A DNA stretch of 17,735 bases from Gemmatimonadota bacterium (lineage in GTDB: Bacteria > JAAXHH01), in NCBI GenBank assembly GCA_026713285.1, contig JAPOOT010000343.1, positions 1 through 17,735 on the forward strand. Reading direction: 5' to 3'. The translations under genes and the position numbers were made by a program. The stretch's first letter is position 1. Every line of letters starts with the position of its first letter. Below, in pieces: positions 7,576-15,056 of the stretch. The notes beneath the pieces were generated by a model. It was not told the DNA's origin. It was given only the letters and a program-made list of their open reading frames with translations, and ran no database searches.

Positions 7576-7968
7576 TTACCTGCCGTAGTAGTTTTCCAGA
7601 TAGGTAAGAATGGTTTCTTCGGTTTTCGAATCGAATTTCTTCAATCCCTTTTCCGCCTGCATCCACCGGATAGCGTCGAGCCACTCCGCGCGGTTCGCCC
7701 GATAGGAACGGATGATCTGGGTAGGATGGCATTGGGCGCATTCCCTTTCCACGACGGGGTAGCCATCGCCCATGATCAGCCGGGTCCGGTGGTTCAGTTC
7801 CAGGCCCGTTCGCGGGTCGAACATCGTCACGGGCTTGGCCGCCTCGGCTCTGGCATTGGCCTGTGCGACTTTCGATCGCTCCGCTTCGTAGTAGATCAGG
7901 CCGACCACCAGGACATCCAGGATGATGACGAAGGCAAACTGGCCAAGTACGCGCAGAAACGAATTCAT
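7576..7968 (-). CDS. Membrane-anchored monoheme cytochrome c
   Basis: 130 residues. An N-terminal hydrophobic helix (FLRVLGQFAFVIILDVLVVGLIYY, ~residues 4-27) acts as an uncleaved anchor, followed by a charged linker. A single heme c motif, CAQCH, is near residue 77. The likely axial Met is in IRWMQAEKGL (~residue 104). The C-terminus TEETILTYLENYYG is the usual last helix of a class I c-type cytochrome. The ATG at 7968 has AGGAG 6 nt upstream. It would transfer electrons at the periplasmic face of the inner membrane. It lies 48 nt after the TonB-receptor gene and 8 nt before the SDGLPVVPP gene. No subfamily or named partner can be assigned. The neighbouring PQQ dehydrogenase lacks a heme domain and is a plausible donor, by inference. 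Confidence 0.88.
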   Translation of the reverse strand: MNSFLRVLGQFAFVIILDVLVVGLIYYEAERSKVAQANARAEAAKPVTMFDPRTGLELNHRTRLIMGDGYPVVERECAQCHPTQIIRSYRANRAEWLDAIRWMQAEKGLKKFDSKTEETILTYLENYYGR

Positions 7969-8016
7969 GGACCACTCCTGTGATTGTGCGGACAGGGATC
8001 TGCGGCTATATGGGTA

Positions 8017-10212
8017 CTAACGCGGTCTCGCACCGATGGGGAGTCCGAACCCTATGTACCACGTCCGGCCCGCCGCCGGTTCGAAGAAGCGGTCTCCAAA
8101 GGCATTTGGGACGATGGAACCATTGTAACGGGTGTCGAACAGGTTGTTGACGCCCGCGAAGAGGATGCCGCCGATCATGTCCCCATTATAGGCAATACCC
8201 GCCCGTAAATCAAACAGCGCGTAACCCTCGTTGATGAAGTCCGATTTCGGCTTGTTGCTACCCGGTGCGGGACCGTTGAAGTCGTTGGCAAAGTACTCCG
8301 CGGTCCACTGCGCGTTCATTTCCATGAAGGCGCCGCTGCATGGGTGAGTGTATGTGATACCGGCGAACAGATGATGGGGTGGTACACCGGGCACTTCGTT
8401 GTCCGAAAGCTGGTACAGCCTGGATTCACCTTCGACCTCCCGTTCGAGTTCAAAATCGCTGAATTGGAACTGCATCCCCGTGTAGGCCAGCGCCATGTCG
8501 AAAGCGGGTAGTGGTGACCAGGTCAGCTTCAGTTCAATGCCCAGGTTCCGCGTCTGGCCGGCGTTCCTGAAGAAGATCTCGTCTGTCTCAGGATTGTCGA
8601 TCTGGAAGGGCAAAAGCATATTGCGGATCCCAAAGGCGAACACGGCCGCGTCATAGGACAACCCGGCTTCCGGCACAAATCCCTTCACGCCCGCCTCGAA
8701 TCCGCGCAGTTGTTCGGGTTCCAGGCCGGGATTGAATCCCCCGGCTTCCGTGGGCCGGTTGCTCAGTTCCGACGTGGTAGGGGTCTGGAAAGCCGTGGAA
8801 AAACTGCCGTAGAACGCCGTGAAGGGAGCCGGCCGGTATGCCACACCCAGCTGGGGACTGAACTGTGCCATGTTCCGTGTGCCTGAGTCGTCGGTCCGGT
8901 CGGAAAGATACCGGTCCGTCGCCTCGAACTTGAACCGGTCATAACGACCGCCGGCGGTTACGATGATATCCGGCCTCGGCGTCCATTCGAATTCCACGAA
9001 GGGTCCGATGCCGTCAACACGCTCCTCCTGGTCCAGCCTGAGGTCTCCCAGCGTAAGCTCGTCGAATACGCGTCCGTCGTCCAGTGCACCCACCAGGTCG
9101 CCGGGTATGCCATCGTTCCCGTATTCAAGTCGTTCATCCCGCTGTATCTCCACGTCCAGCCCCAAGGTCATTCTCAATCCGCCCGAACCCATTCCGGTCT
9201 GTTGGCTGTAAACGCCCCGGGCTCCCGCGCCCCGGCGGTCCAGGTCGATGACCCGTCCCGGGATGGGGTTGAACAGCGAGCGCCCCATGCCAAACACCGT
9301 AATCTCTCCCTGCCTTCCTTCTGTTTCGTACCGCAAGGAAACGCCGCCCTGGGCCTGCCTGACCCGCTTCGAAGCGCCCTGGCTCCGGACGAAGAACCTC
9401 GCGCCGGCGGGGTCCGTCTCGGCCGCGGCCTTGTCCAGCGAACTCGGGTTGAACTGGTAAGGTGCGTTGAAGTAGTTGATGACGGTAGTCAGATGCCAGG
9501 TCTCGTTGATCGCACGTTTGCCCACCACGTTGATCCCGGTCGACCGTGCGAAGGCGTGGTCGCGGTACCCGTCGATCCATAGCGTGTTGTAATTGACGAG
9601 AAACCGGTTGTCGCCGGCGCTGCCGGTTGCCTTGCCCTGTATACGCCGAAAACCGTGAGAGCCGGTGATGAAGCGTGGCGTGACTTGAAAGGGCCGGTCC
9701 GAAGCCTCCTCCGAGCGAATCTGGATGACCCCACCGGCCGCATTGCCGTAAAGCGATGAACTGGGTCCCCTAAGCACCTCGATCTGCCCGGCTGAAGTGA
9801 GATCGAGGTTATTCAGCTGTGACTGGCCGTCTGCCATGGTCAGGGGAATGCCGTCCAGCACCAGTTTCACGCCGCGGACACCGAATGAAGCCCGGCTTCC
9901 CAGGCCCCGGATGCTGATCCGGTCGCCCTGGGACACGTTGTTGCGGTTGTGCACGATAATGCCGGGCAAGCTGCGCACGCTCTCCTCCAGCGACAGCCCC
10001 GGTTCGGCAAGCTGGATCGCGTCCCGGTCCACCACGTCCACCGCGTAGGGTACGTCGAGCACGGGGCGGACGTACCTCGTGGCCCTCACCTCGACGGGCT
10101 GGAGGATGTAATCGACGGAAGCGTCGGTGGTATCCGGGTCGGACTGCTGCCAGGCGTTGGCAGGAAGCAGGTAGGACAGGATTACGACACAGAAAGGAAG
10201 GAATAGTCTCAT
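8017..10212 (-). CDS. TonB-dependent outer-membrane receptor
   Basis: 731 residues, within the usual range. The signal peptide MRLFLPFCVVILSYLLPANA is followed by a TonB-box-like stretch (LQPVEVRATR). The plug domain spans roughly residues 45-165 with SLEESVRSLPGIIVHNRNN, ISIRGLGSRASFGVRGVKLVLDGIPL and IEVLRGPSSSLYGNAAGGVIQIRS, all classic plug motifs. The rest alternates aromatic-rich strands and loops typical of the 22-strand barrel and ends RTWYIGFGLPIGARPR. It imports a ligand across the outer membrane with energy from TonB-ExbBD. The overall pattern resembles ferric-siderophore and vitamin receptors (COG1629/COG4772-like), but position beside a DUF1080 protein and a PQQ dehydrogenase would fit a carbohydrate or other organic ligand. 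The start has no convincing SD. A strong hairpin sits 19 nt upstream of the ATG, between it and the DUF1080 gene. Confidence 0.93.
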   Translation of the reverse strand: MRLFLPFCVVILSYLLPANAWQQSDPDTTDASVDYILQPVEVRATRYVRPVLDVPYAVDVVDRDAIQLAEPGLSLEESVRSLPGIIVHNRNNVSQGDRISIRGLGSRASFGVRGVKLVLDGIPLTMADGQSQLNNLDLTSAGQIEVLRGPSSSLYGNAAGGVIQIRSEEASDRPFQVTPRFITGSHGFRRIQGKATGSAGDNRFLVNYNTLWIDGYRDHAFARSTGINVVGKRAINETWHLTTVINYFNAPYQFNPSSLDKAAAETDPAGARFFVRSQGASKRVRQAQGGVSLRYETEGRQGEITVFGMGRSLFNPIPGRVIDLDRRGAGARGVYSQQTGMGSGGLRMTLGLDVEIQRDERLEYGNDGIPGDLVGALDDGRVFDELTLGDLRLDQEERVDGIGPFVEFEWTPRPDIIVTAGGRYDRFKFEATDRYLSDRTDDSGTRNMAQFSPQLGVAYRPAPFTAFYGSFSTAFQTPTTSELSNRPTEAGGFNPGLEPEQLRGFEAGVKGFVPEAGLSYDAAVFAFGIRNMLLPFQIDNPETDEIFFRNAGQTRNLGIELKLTWSPLPAFDMALAYTGMQFQFSDFELEREVEGESRLYQLSDNEVPGVPPHHLFAGITYTHPCSGAFMEMNAQWTAEYFANDFNGPAPGSNKPKSDFINEGYALFDLRAGIAYNGDMIGGILFAGVNNLFDTRYNGSIVPNAFGDRFFEPAAGRTWYIGFGLPIGARPR

Positions 10213-10231
10213 CGTGTACCGAATGTATACG

Positions 10232-10258
10232 GCGGGGCGGACACAGGGCCCGCCCCGC
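10232..10258. terminator. Perfect 9-bp inverted repeat between DUF1080 and TonB-receptor genes
   Basis: GCGGGGCGG (10232-10240) pairs perfectly with CCGCCCCGC (10250-10258) around a 9-nt loop. On the + strand it is followed by TTTGTT, like an intrinsic terminator. On the - strand, the coding sense, no T-run follows. It may act as a partial terminator, an attenuator or an mRNA-stabilising hairpin that sets the ratio of the secreted enzyme to the receptor. Confidence 0.45.
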
Positions 10259-10266
10259 TTTGTTCA

Positions 10267-10896
10267 CTAATCCAATGCACGAATTTTGACGTTCTTGAAC
10301 CGGATCTTGCCCTGGCCGAAGGCCTGCAGCACGACCACGCCGCTGTAGTGGGACGAATCCTGGATCTTAACGGCTTCTTCTCCGTTCAGCGTGACCGTGA
10401 TGTCGCGTCCGTCGGCGGTGATGACCATGGTGTTCCACTGGCCCTCGGTAGATGGCGGTGGTTCGTATTTTGCCAGCGCCACGATGCTGCCCGTGGTATA
10501 ACCCGATCCGTGGGTGTCCGCGATGTTGATCTCGTAGAAGGAATACTGGTTCACCCTCGCCCCGGTATCGCGGGGTCCACGGACGAAAACTCCGCTGTTG
10601 TGTCCCGCGTCCTGGTTGAACTGCACGTGCAGCTCGAAATTGGTGAACTCGTCGTAGGTACCGATGTAGCCGGGTCCCCGGCCTGTCACCTCGCCGGTGA
10701 GCATGCCGTCCTCCACGGCCCAGGTTGCCGTTCCGCCCCGGTGAGTCCAACCCAGGAGGGTCTCGCCGTCGAAGAGCAACTGCCAGCCCGCTTCCTTCTC
10801 CGCGTCGGTCAGCATATTGTCCTGCGCGGCGGCCGTGCCTTGAAAGCCGGACAGGATCAGGGCTGCTGCTGCCACGCTCCAGATGTAGCGTCTCAT
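10267..10896 (-). CDS. Secreted DUF1080 (3-keto-disaccharide hydrolase-type) protein
   Basis: 209 residues. A Sec signal peptide (MRRYIWSVAAAALILSGFQGTAAAQ, AxA site) precedes a single concanavalin-like domain. Diagnostic DUF1080 blocks are GWQLLFDGETLLGWTHRGG, WAVEDGMLTGE, FELHVQFNQDAGHNSGVFVRGP, GQWNTMVITADGRDITVTLNGE and IRFKNVKIR at the end. Characterised members hydrolyse 3-keto-glycosides after a partner enzyme has oxidised the sugar C3 hydroxyl. The ATG at 10896 has AGAGGAG 7 nt upstream. It starts 48 nt after the stop of the PQQ dehydrogenase gene, so the two are probably co-transcribed. That pairing suggests, without proving, that the quinoprotein may be the oxidising partner. The fold is confident; activity is inferred. 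Confidence 0.9.
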   Translation of the reverse strand: MRRYIWSVAAAALILSGFQGTAAAQDNMLTDAEKEAGWQLLFDGETLLGWTHRGGTATWAVEDGMLTGEVTGRGPGYIGTYDEFTNFELHVQFNQDAGHNSGVFVRGPRDTGARVNQYSFYEINIADTHGSGYTTGSIVALAKYEPPPSTEGQWNTMVITADGRDITVTLNGEEAVKIQDSSHYSGVVVLQAFGQGKIRFKNVKIRALD

Positions 10897-10944
10897 TACA
10901 TATCTCCTCTGTTTTTCGCTTGCTCAGGCGCTCCGTATTTCTGA

Positions 10945-12951
10945 CTATTCGCCTTCTTCGGCTTCGGGTTCTTCACCCAGTTTCAACGCGACCAGTTCGG
11001 CGGGATGGCCGCTGGCGCCGACCGTCATGATGAGGTACTGCACGTCGTTATGCATATAGGTCATGGGCATGCCGCTTTGGGACGCCGGCAGTTCGATCGA
11101 CGCGACGACTTCTCCCGTCGCCTTGTCGTAGGCGTGGAGATAGGGGTCTCCACCGTAACCCTCGCCCGCGAAGAGCAGCGTGCTCGTCACCAGGGAACCG
11201 ATCCGGGTGGCCTTGCCGGTCCGGGGCAGCTCGACGCCCGCAAGCTGCGGCAGATCCTTGATCGCCTGCGGCGTGTCGCCGTTCGGCATCATCCACACGT
11301 GGTCGCCGGTGTTCATGTCGACTGCGGTGATGCGTCCCCACGGCGGCCTGACCAGCGGAATCTCTCCGAATACCCTCGGCGCACGCAGACCGGCCGAGAA
11401 GTAGTCCATGTCCGATTCTTCCGGATCCGGCGCGCGTAACGCCAGTTTGGAAATGCTGGTGTTGGAGGGGATGAAGTTCACGCCAGAAACCGGATCCAGG
11501 CAAGTCATGTTCCAGTTGACCCCGCCGTTGGCGCCCGGGATCTGAATCGTACCGATGGTTCCATCCGGCGCCTCGGCAAGGGACGGAGGCTGGTAAAGCG
11601 GACCGTACCGGTGATTCCCCATCAGGTTGATCGCTTCCTGGCGGACCGCAGGCGTGAAGTCGACCAGATCGTCCTGACTGATGCCCTGGTGTTCCCATGG
11701 AGCCGGCTTGACAGGGATCGGCTGTGTGGGCGACGCCCGGTCGCCGGGCACGTCGCTCGCGGGAACGTCCGTCTCGGGCATATCCCAGATGGGTTCGCCC
11801 GTCACCCGGTCGAAGACATAGGAATAGCCCTGCTTGGTGTTCTGGATCACGATCTTCCGAGCCTCGCCGTCGATCATTACGTCGGCCAGGATCGGCGCGG
11901 CGGGGTTGTCGTAATCCCAGATGTCATGGTGGACGATCTGGAAGTGCCAGATCTTCTCGCCGGTGTTGTAATCGACGGCCACCAGGCTGTTCGCGAACAG
12001 GTTGTCACCCAGGCGGTGTCCACCATAATAGTCGTTCGTCGGCGCTTCGATGGGCAGATAGGCATAGCCCAGTTCCTCGTCGACGGAAATGGAGGTCCAC
12101 ACGCCGGCGTTCCCGGTATAGGACTTTGAATTCTGCTCCCAGGTTTCGGAGCCTTCCTCGCCCTCCTCCGGAATGACCTTGAACTTCCAGGCGATCGCGC
12201 CGGTTCGGGCATCGTAGGCTACGACGTCACCAGGTGAATTGGTCATCGACCTTGGCCGGAACCCCGCGGCGAGCGCCGGCGGAACGAGAATGAGATCCCC
12301 TACGACCGTCGCGGGAGACGTATTCGCCAGGTTGCCCACCGGGCTGACGTTTTCCGAATTTCGCCAGCCTTCCATCATGTCGACGACGCCGTTATTGCCG
12401 AAACCGGGTACGGGCAGGCCCGTATCGGCGTCGAGGGCGACCAGGTAGAATCCCCGGGTGATCAGGATGACCCGATTGTCACCCATACCGTCGGTCCAGA
12501 AGGAGACGCCGCGGCCCGAATTGCGTCGGGGAGCCGTAGCCCACCGTTCTTCGTCCTCGACCGGACGGTAAGTCCACATCGTCTCGCCTGTTTCAGGCTC
12601 GATGGCCATGGCGCTTCGCCGCGTGCCCGCCGTGGAATACAGCATGCCGTCGACATAGATCGGCACGGGCTGCGCATAGAACTCGGGCCGGGGGCCGAAG
12701 TTGTCTTGCTTCCACGTCCACGCCACTTCGAGACGGCCCACATTATCCGCGTTGACCTGATCCAGCGGGGAATACCGCGTATAGGCCAGGTCGCGGCCCA
12801 GCATGCGCCATTCGCCGTCGGACTGCTCAACGGAAATAATCCTGCCCGGCTGTCTCTCGACCGCGGGTTCGCACGCTGAAACTACCAGGAACGCCAGTAC
12901 AAGGCCAATCGCCGGGGGCGTCCATCGACACATACGGAAATATCGGATCAT
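10945..12951 (-). CDS. PQQ-dependent dehydrogenase (glucose/quinate-type beta-propeller), lipoprotein
   Basis: 668 residues from ATG 12951, which has GGAGG 9 nt upstream; an ATG at 12999 lacks an SD and only adds a non-signal stretch. The N-terminus is a lipoprotein signal (IGLVLAFLVVSAC, lipid Cys ~27). The body is an eight-bladed quinoprotein propeller: WRMLGRDLAYTRYSPLDQVNA, the W-motif repeats (VAYDARTGAIAWKFK, VAVDYNTGEKIWHFQ, YVFDRVTGEPIWDMP, TAVDMNTGDHVWMMP), and APRRNSGRGVSF with the Arg usual at the cofactor site in soluble and membrane sugar/polyol dehydrogenases. No CxxCH is present, so it has no fused heme domain and must pass electrons to quinone or to a separate cytochrome. The C-terminus is acidic (EEPEAEEGE). 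It oxidises an alcohol or sugar in the periplasm; the substrate is unknown. It heads the cluster with DUF1080 and the TonB receptor. Confidence 0.9.
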   Translation of the reverse strand: MIRYFRMCRWTPPAIGLVLAFLVVSACEPAVERQPGRIISVEQSDGEWRMLGRDLAYTRYSPLDQVNADNVGRLEVAWTWKQDNFGPRPEFYAQPVPIYVDGMLYSTAGTRRSAMAIEPETGETMWTYRPVEDEERWATAPRRNSGRGVSFWTDGMGDNRVILITRGFYLVALDADTGLPVPGFGNNGVVDMMEGWRNSENVSPVGNLANTSPATVVGDLILVPPALAAGFRPRSMTNSPGDVVAYDARTGAIAWKFKVIPEEGEEGSETWEQNSKSYTGNAGVWTSISVDEELGYAYLPIEAPTNDYYGGHRLGDNLFANSLVAVDYNTGEKIWHFQIVHHDIWDYDNPAAPILADVMIDGEARKIVIQNTKQGYSYVFDRVTGEPIWDMPETDVPASDVPGDRASPTQPIPVKPAPWEHQGISQDDLVDFTPAVRQEAINLMGNHRYGPLYQPPSLAEAPDGTIGTIQIPGANGGVNWNMTCLDPVSGVNFIPSNTSISKLALRAPDPEESDMDYFSAGLRAPRVFGEIPLVRPPWGRITAVDMNTGDHVWMMPNGDTPQAIKDLPQLAGVELPRTGKATRIGSLVTSTLLFAGEGYGGDPYLHAYDKATGEVVASIELPASQSGMPMTYMHNDVQYLIMTVGASGHPAELVALKLGEEPEAEEGE

Positions 12952-13114
12952 TACACACTGCCTCCCATGATACGGATTGAATGCTGCCGCGAATCGCATG
13001 GAAACCTGACTGGATACGGGGATACCCGATCACAGGGCAACAGGTCGGGCCTGCATGCCTTGGATTCCACGAATGCTCTGCAATTCAAACGCGATTTAAC
13101 GCAAGTATCTTACC

Positions 13115-13143
13115 AATGTATTAGTCCGGATTACTGATGTAAA
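13115..13143 (-). promoter_or_regulatory. Candidate sigma-70 promoter for the PQQ dehydrogenase operon
   Basis: In - strand sense, TTTACA (13138-13143, 5 of 6 to TTGACA) is separated by exactly 17 nt from TACATT (13115-13120, 4 of 6 to TATAAT). Transcription from here would give a leader of about 155 nt before ATG 12951. The elements overlap the end of the HAD remnant. Support is from sequence similarity only. Confidence 0.35.
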
Positions 13144-13249
13144 GCCCTTTGTGTCTGGTACCGCCCGACGTCGCCGGTCTCGGTTGAACGATCTCGGGGT
13201 TCCACTTGCGTACGACGCCGTCCAGATCTGTCAGAATCGCCTTGATCAT
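13121..13249 (-). pseudogene. Truncated HAD-family hydrolase remnant
   Basis: A 42-codon frame begins at ATG 13249, only 3 nt after the stop of the LVIVD gene, and ends at the TAA at 13121-13123. Its first 22 residues, MIKAILTDLDGVVRKWNPEI.., match the N-terminus of HAD-superfamily hydrolases, with motif I DxDGV (DLDGV) and the nucleophile Asp. After ..EIVQ the sequence (PRPATSGGTRHKG...) no longer resembles the family, and none of the cap domain or motifs II-IV is present. An intact enzyme would be ~200 residues. It looks like a gene cut off by deletion. The first codons may still be translated by coupling to the upstream gene. Confidence 0.55.
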
Positions 13250-13252
13250 GGA

Positions 13253-15034
13253 TCAATATCTTCTCGGCCAGGGCATCTTGGGCGGACCGAAATCCGGTTC
13301 GCCGAGCAAGGGGGTCGACAGGCAGTAGAATCCGTGGTTGGCGAACAGCCAGACCAGGTTGCGGTCGTATTCCACATAGATGCCATGGGTCAGATTGCCC
13401 AGTGCGTAGTCCGGTGTCCGGGATGGATCGAATTTCGGCACGAAGAAGGCGGCGATCTTCGGATCGGAAAGGTCGGAGACATCGAAAATCTGTACGCCGG
13501 CGTTGTAAAAGGCATAGAGAAGGATGCCTTCCTTCGGCGTTCCTGGCTGGGTATAATAGCCGCTTCGTTTCGGACCGAAACTCCCGCGCCGCTGCACGAA
13601 ATCGGTGAATGGGGCGTCCGCGGGCGGCACCGGCCTGGGCAACGTGCCAAGCAGCCTGGGATTGGCGGGATCATTCACGTCGATCATGAAGATGTCCTTA
13701 TACGGTTCCCAACCGTCCTCGTTCAGAGGATATCCGGAAAAGTAGACCACACCGGTCTCATCCACCTGCGTTACGTTGATGTAATCTCCCTCCGTGCCCG
13801 CTACGCTCGGGGGAAAGTTCAGGTGTCCCAGCGCCTTGATATCGGCCGGGTCCGATATGTCCAGCACGTAGAACCCAAGGCCGCCCATGGCGGCGTATCC
13901 GTACCTGCCGCCTTCTTCAACCGGTCTGGGCATGAAAATCGACATGCGGGCGCCGAACCACGATGTCCGGTTACCGGCGCGGGGATTGGCCCGGTACGCG
14001 GCTTCATCTTCGGGATCCCCGAGTTTCTGGCCAGGTACGTTGAACTGGCTGATAAACACCGGATTGGCCGGGTCGGACAGGTCCCAGGCCTGGTAGCCGG
14101 CCGAGTACAGGTCGCTCGGGTATTCGGTAAGCGCGTATTCCGCACTGGGCGCCGCGGCAACGAACATGTACTTGCCGCCGTGATAGGCGGGGATATCCCG
14201 AACGCCGGATCCCTGTTGCTGCCCGACAGGCGCGTCGGGGTTTTCGTAATCGGTGGTTCGCTCCGCCAGCAGCGTCCAGTCCGCCGGCAGGGGGCCGTTC
14301 ATTTCATATACCTTGAATCCCTTGAGGTGATTGGCGTTTCGAATGGCTTCCACCTTGTCGGGTTCCGCGCGCTTGTCGCTGAGGACGCCGAAGCGGCGGA
14401 TCTCGAAGGCCTGGACCATGACGTACTTGCCCAGGTCCTCGTTCCACTGGATGGACGCGGCGCCGAACATGTCGTCTTCGTCATAGGGGTTGACCTCTTC
14501 GCCCGGTCCTTCCCCGGTCCAGGTGCTTCCCTTCTCGTGTACAACCTTCAAATCCTTCGGATCGGTGATATCATAGATTTTCAGGGCGCGGCGGACGTAC
14601 TGGTACATGTATCGTCGGCCGTCGAAATCGACGATGTTCTGCCAGGTATGGAACGGTTCGACCGTGATCGGGTAGTAGGCCTCGACGGTCATGTCCTTCG
14701 CGTATTCGTTCGTATCCCAGTAGTCCAGCTGGCCTTCAAATGGTTTGGATTCATGCTGATGGGGCGTGGCCGCCGGGTAGATGAATCGGCCGGTTTCCGG
14801 ATCCATGCCGTAACCGGCGGGATCGGGTTCGGGTGGCGTACGGTCCTCCGCCAGCGCGTCGGCCCGGATGACGTATTCGTCGGTAACGGGCGGCGGTGCG
14901 GGCGTCTCACTGTCCGGGGAAGTACCGCAGCCCAGGGCCGCACTCAGGCAAATAACCAGACCAATGCGTGTAGTCTTGTCGCGTAAATGGCGTTGGTTCC
15001 ATACTCCAGCGTGGCGTTCTGGGTTTATTAGCAT
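13253..15034 (-). CDS. LVIVD-repeat beta-propeller lipoprotein
   Basis: 593 residues. A basic N-region and the hydrophobic IGLVICLSAALGC end in a probable lipobox Cys at residue 36, followed by a Pro/Thr-rich linker. The body carries repeated LVIVD-type blades: LKIYDITDPKDLKVV, YQAWDLSDPANPVFISQF, FYVLDISDPADIKALGHL, IFMIDVNDPANPRLLGTL and VQIFDVSDLSDPKIAAFF, then HGIYVEYDRNLVWLFANHG. These form a beta-propeller expected on the periplasmic or outer face. The family has no settled biochemical role. The ATG at 15034 has AAGGA 5 nt upstream. It starts 22 nt after the FAH-like gene and ends 3 nt before the HAD remnant. A + strand frame of 611 codons lies antisense to it and is only a codon-bias shadow. 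Confidence 0.88.
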   Translation of the reverse strand: MLINPERHAGVWNQRHLRDKTTRIGLVICLSAALGCGTSPDSETPAPPPVTDEYVIRADALAEDRTPPEPDPAGYGMDPETGRFIYPAATPHQHESKPFEGQLDYWDTNEYAKDMTVEAYYPITVEPFHTWQNIVDFDGRRYMYQYVRRALKIYDITDPKDLKVVHEKGSTWTGEGPGEEVNPYDEDDMFGAASIQWNEDLGKYVMVQAFEIRRFGVLSDKRAEPDKVEAIRNANHLKGFKVYEMNGPLPADWTLLAERTTDYENPDAPVGQQQGSGVRDIPAYHGGKYMFVAAAPSAEYALTEYPSDLYSAGYQAWDLSDPANPVFISQFNVPGQKLGDPEDEAAYRANPRAGNRTSWFGARMSIFMPRPVEEGGRYGYAAMGGLGFYVLDISDPADIKALGHLNFPPSVAGTEGDYINVTQVDETGVVYFSGYPLNEDGWEPYKDIFMIDVNDPANPRLLGTLPRPVPPADAPFTDFVQRRGSFGPKRSGYYTQPGTPKEGILLYAFYNAGVQIFDVSDLSDPKIAAFFVPKFDPSRTPDYALGNLTHGIYVEYDRNLVWLFANHGFYCLSTPLLGEPDFGPPKMPWPRRY

Positions 15035-15056
15035 GGCTATCCTTCGATCACCCGGC

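Noticed and set aside
7568..7975. N-terminal extension of the SDGLPVVPP protein up to 7975
   Set aside because: This stretch overlaps the cytochrome c gene on the same strand in another frame and reads as Arg/Pro/Gly-rich shadow sequence. The family-like protein begins at ATG 7567.
10213..10231. TATACA near the receptor start as a -10 box
   Set aside because: It is only about a dozen bases from the ATG, has no -35 outside the GC-rich hairpin, and would give an almost leaderless mRNA. Support is too weak.
12952..12999. Upstream ATG start (12999) for the PQQ dehydrogenase
   Set aside because: GGAGG lies 9 nt before ATG 12951, and starting there gives a clean lipoprotein signal peptide. The extension contains that SD and no signal-like features.
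13151..14986. A 611-codon + strand open frame antisense to the LVIVD gene
   Set aside because: It has no recognisable domain, an Arg/Val/Gly-heavy composition and no SD. The opposite strand carries a complete lipoprotein with clear repeats. Long antisense frames are expected in GC-rich genes.
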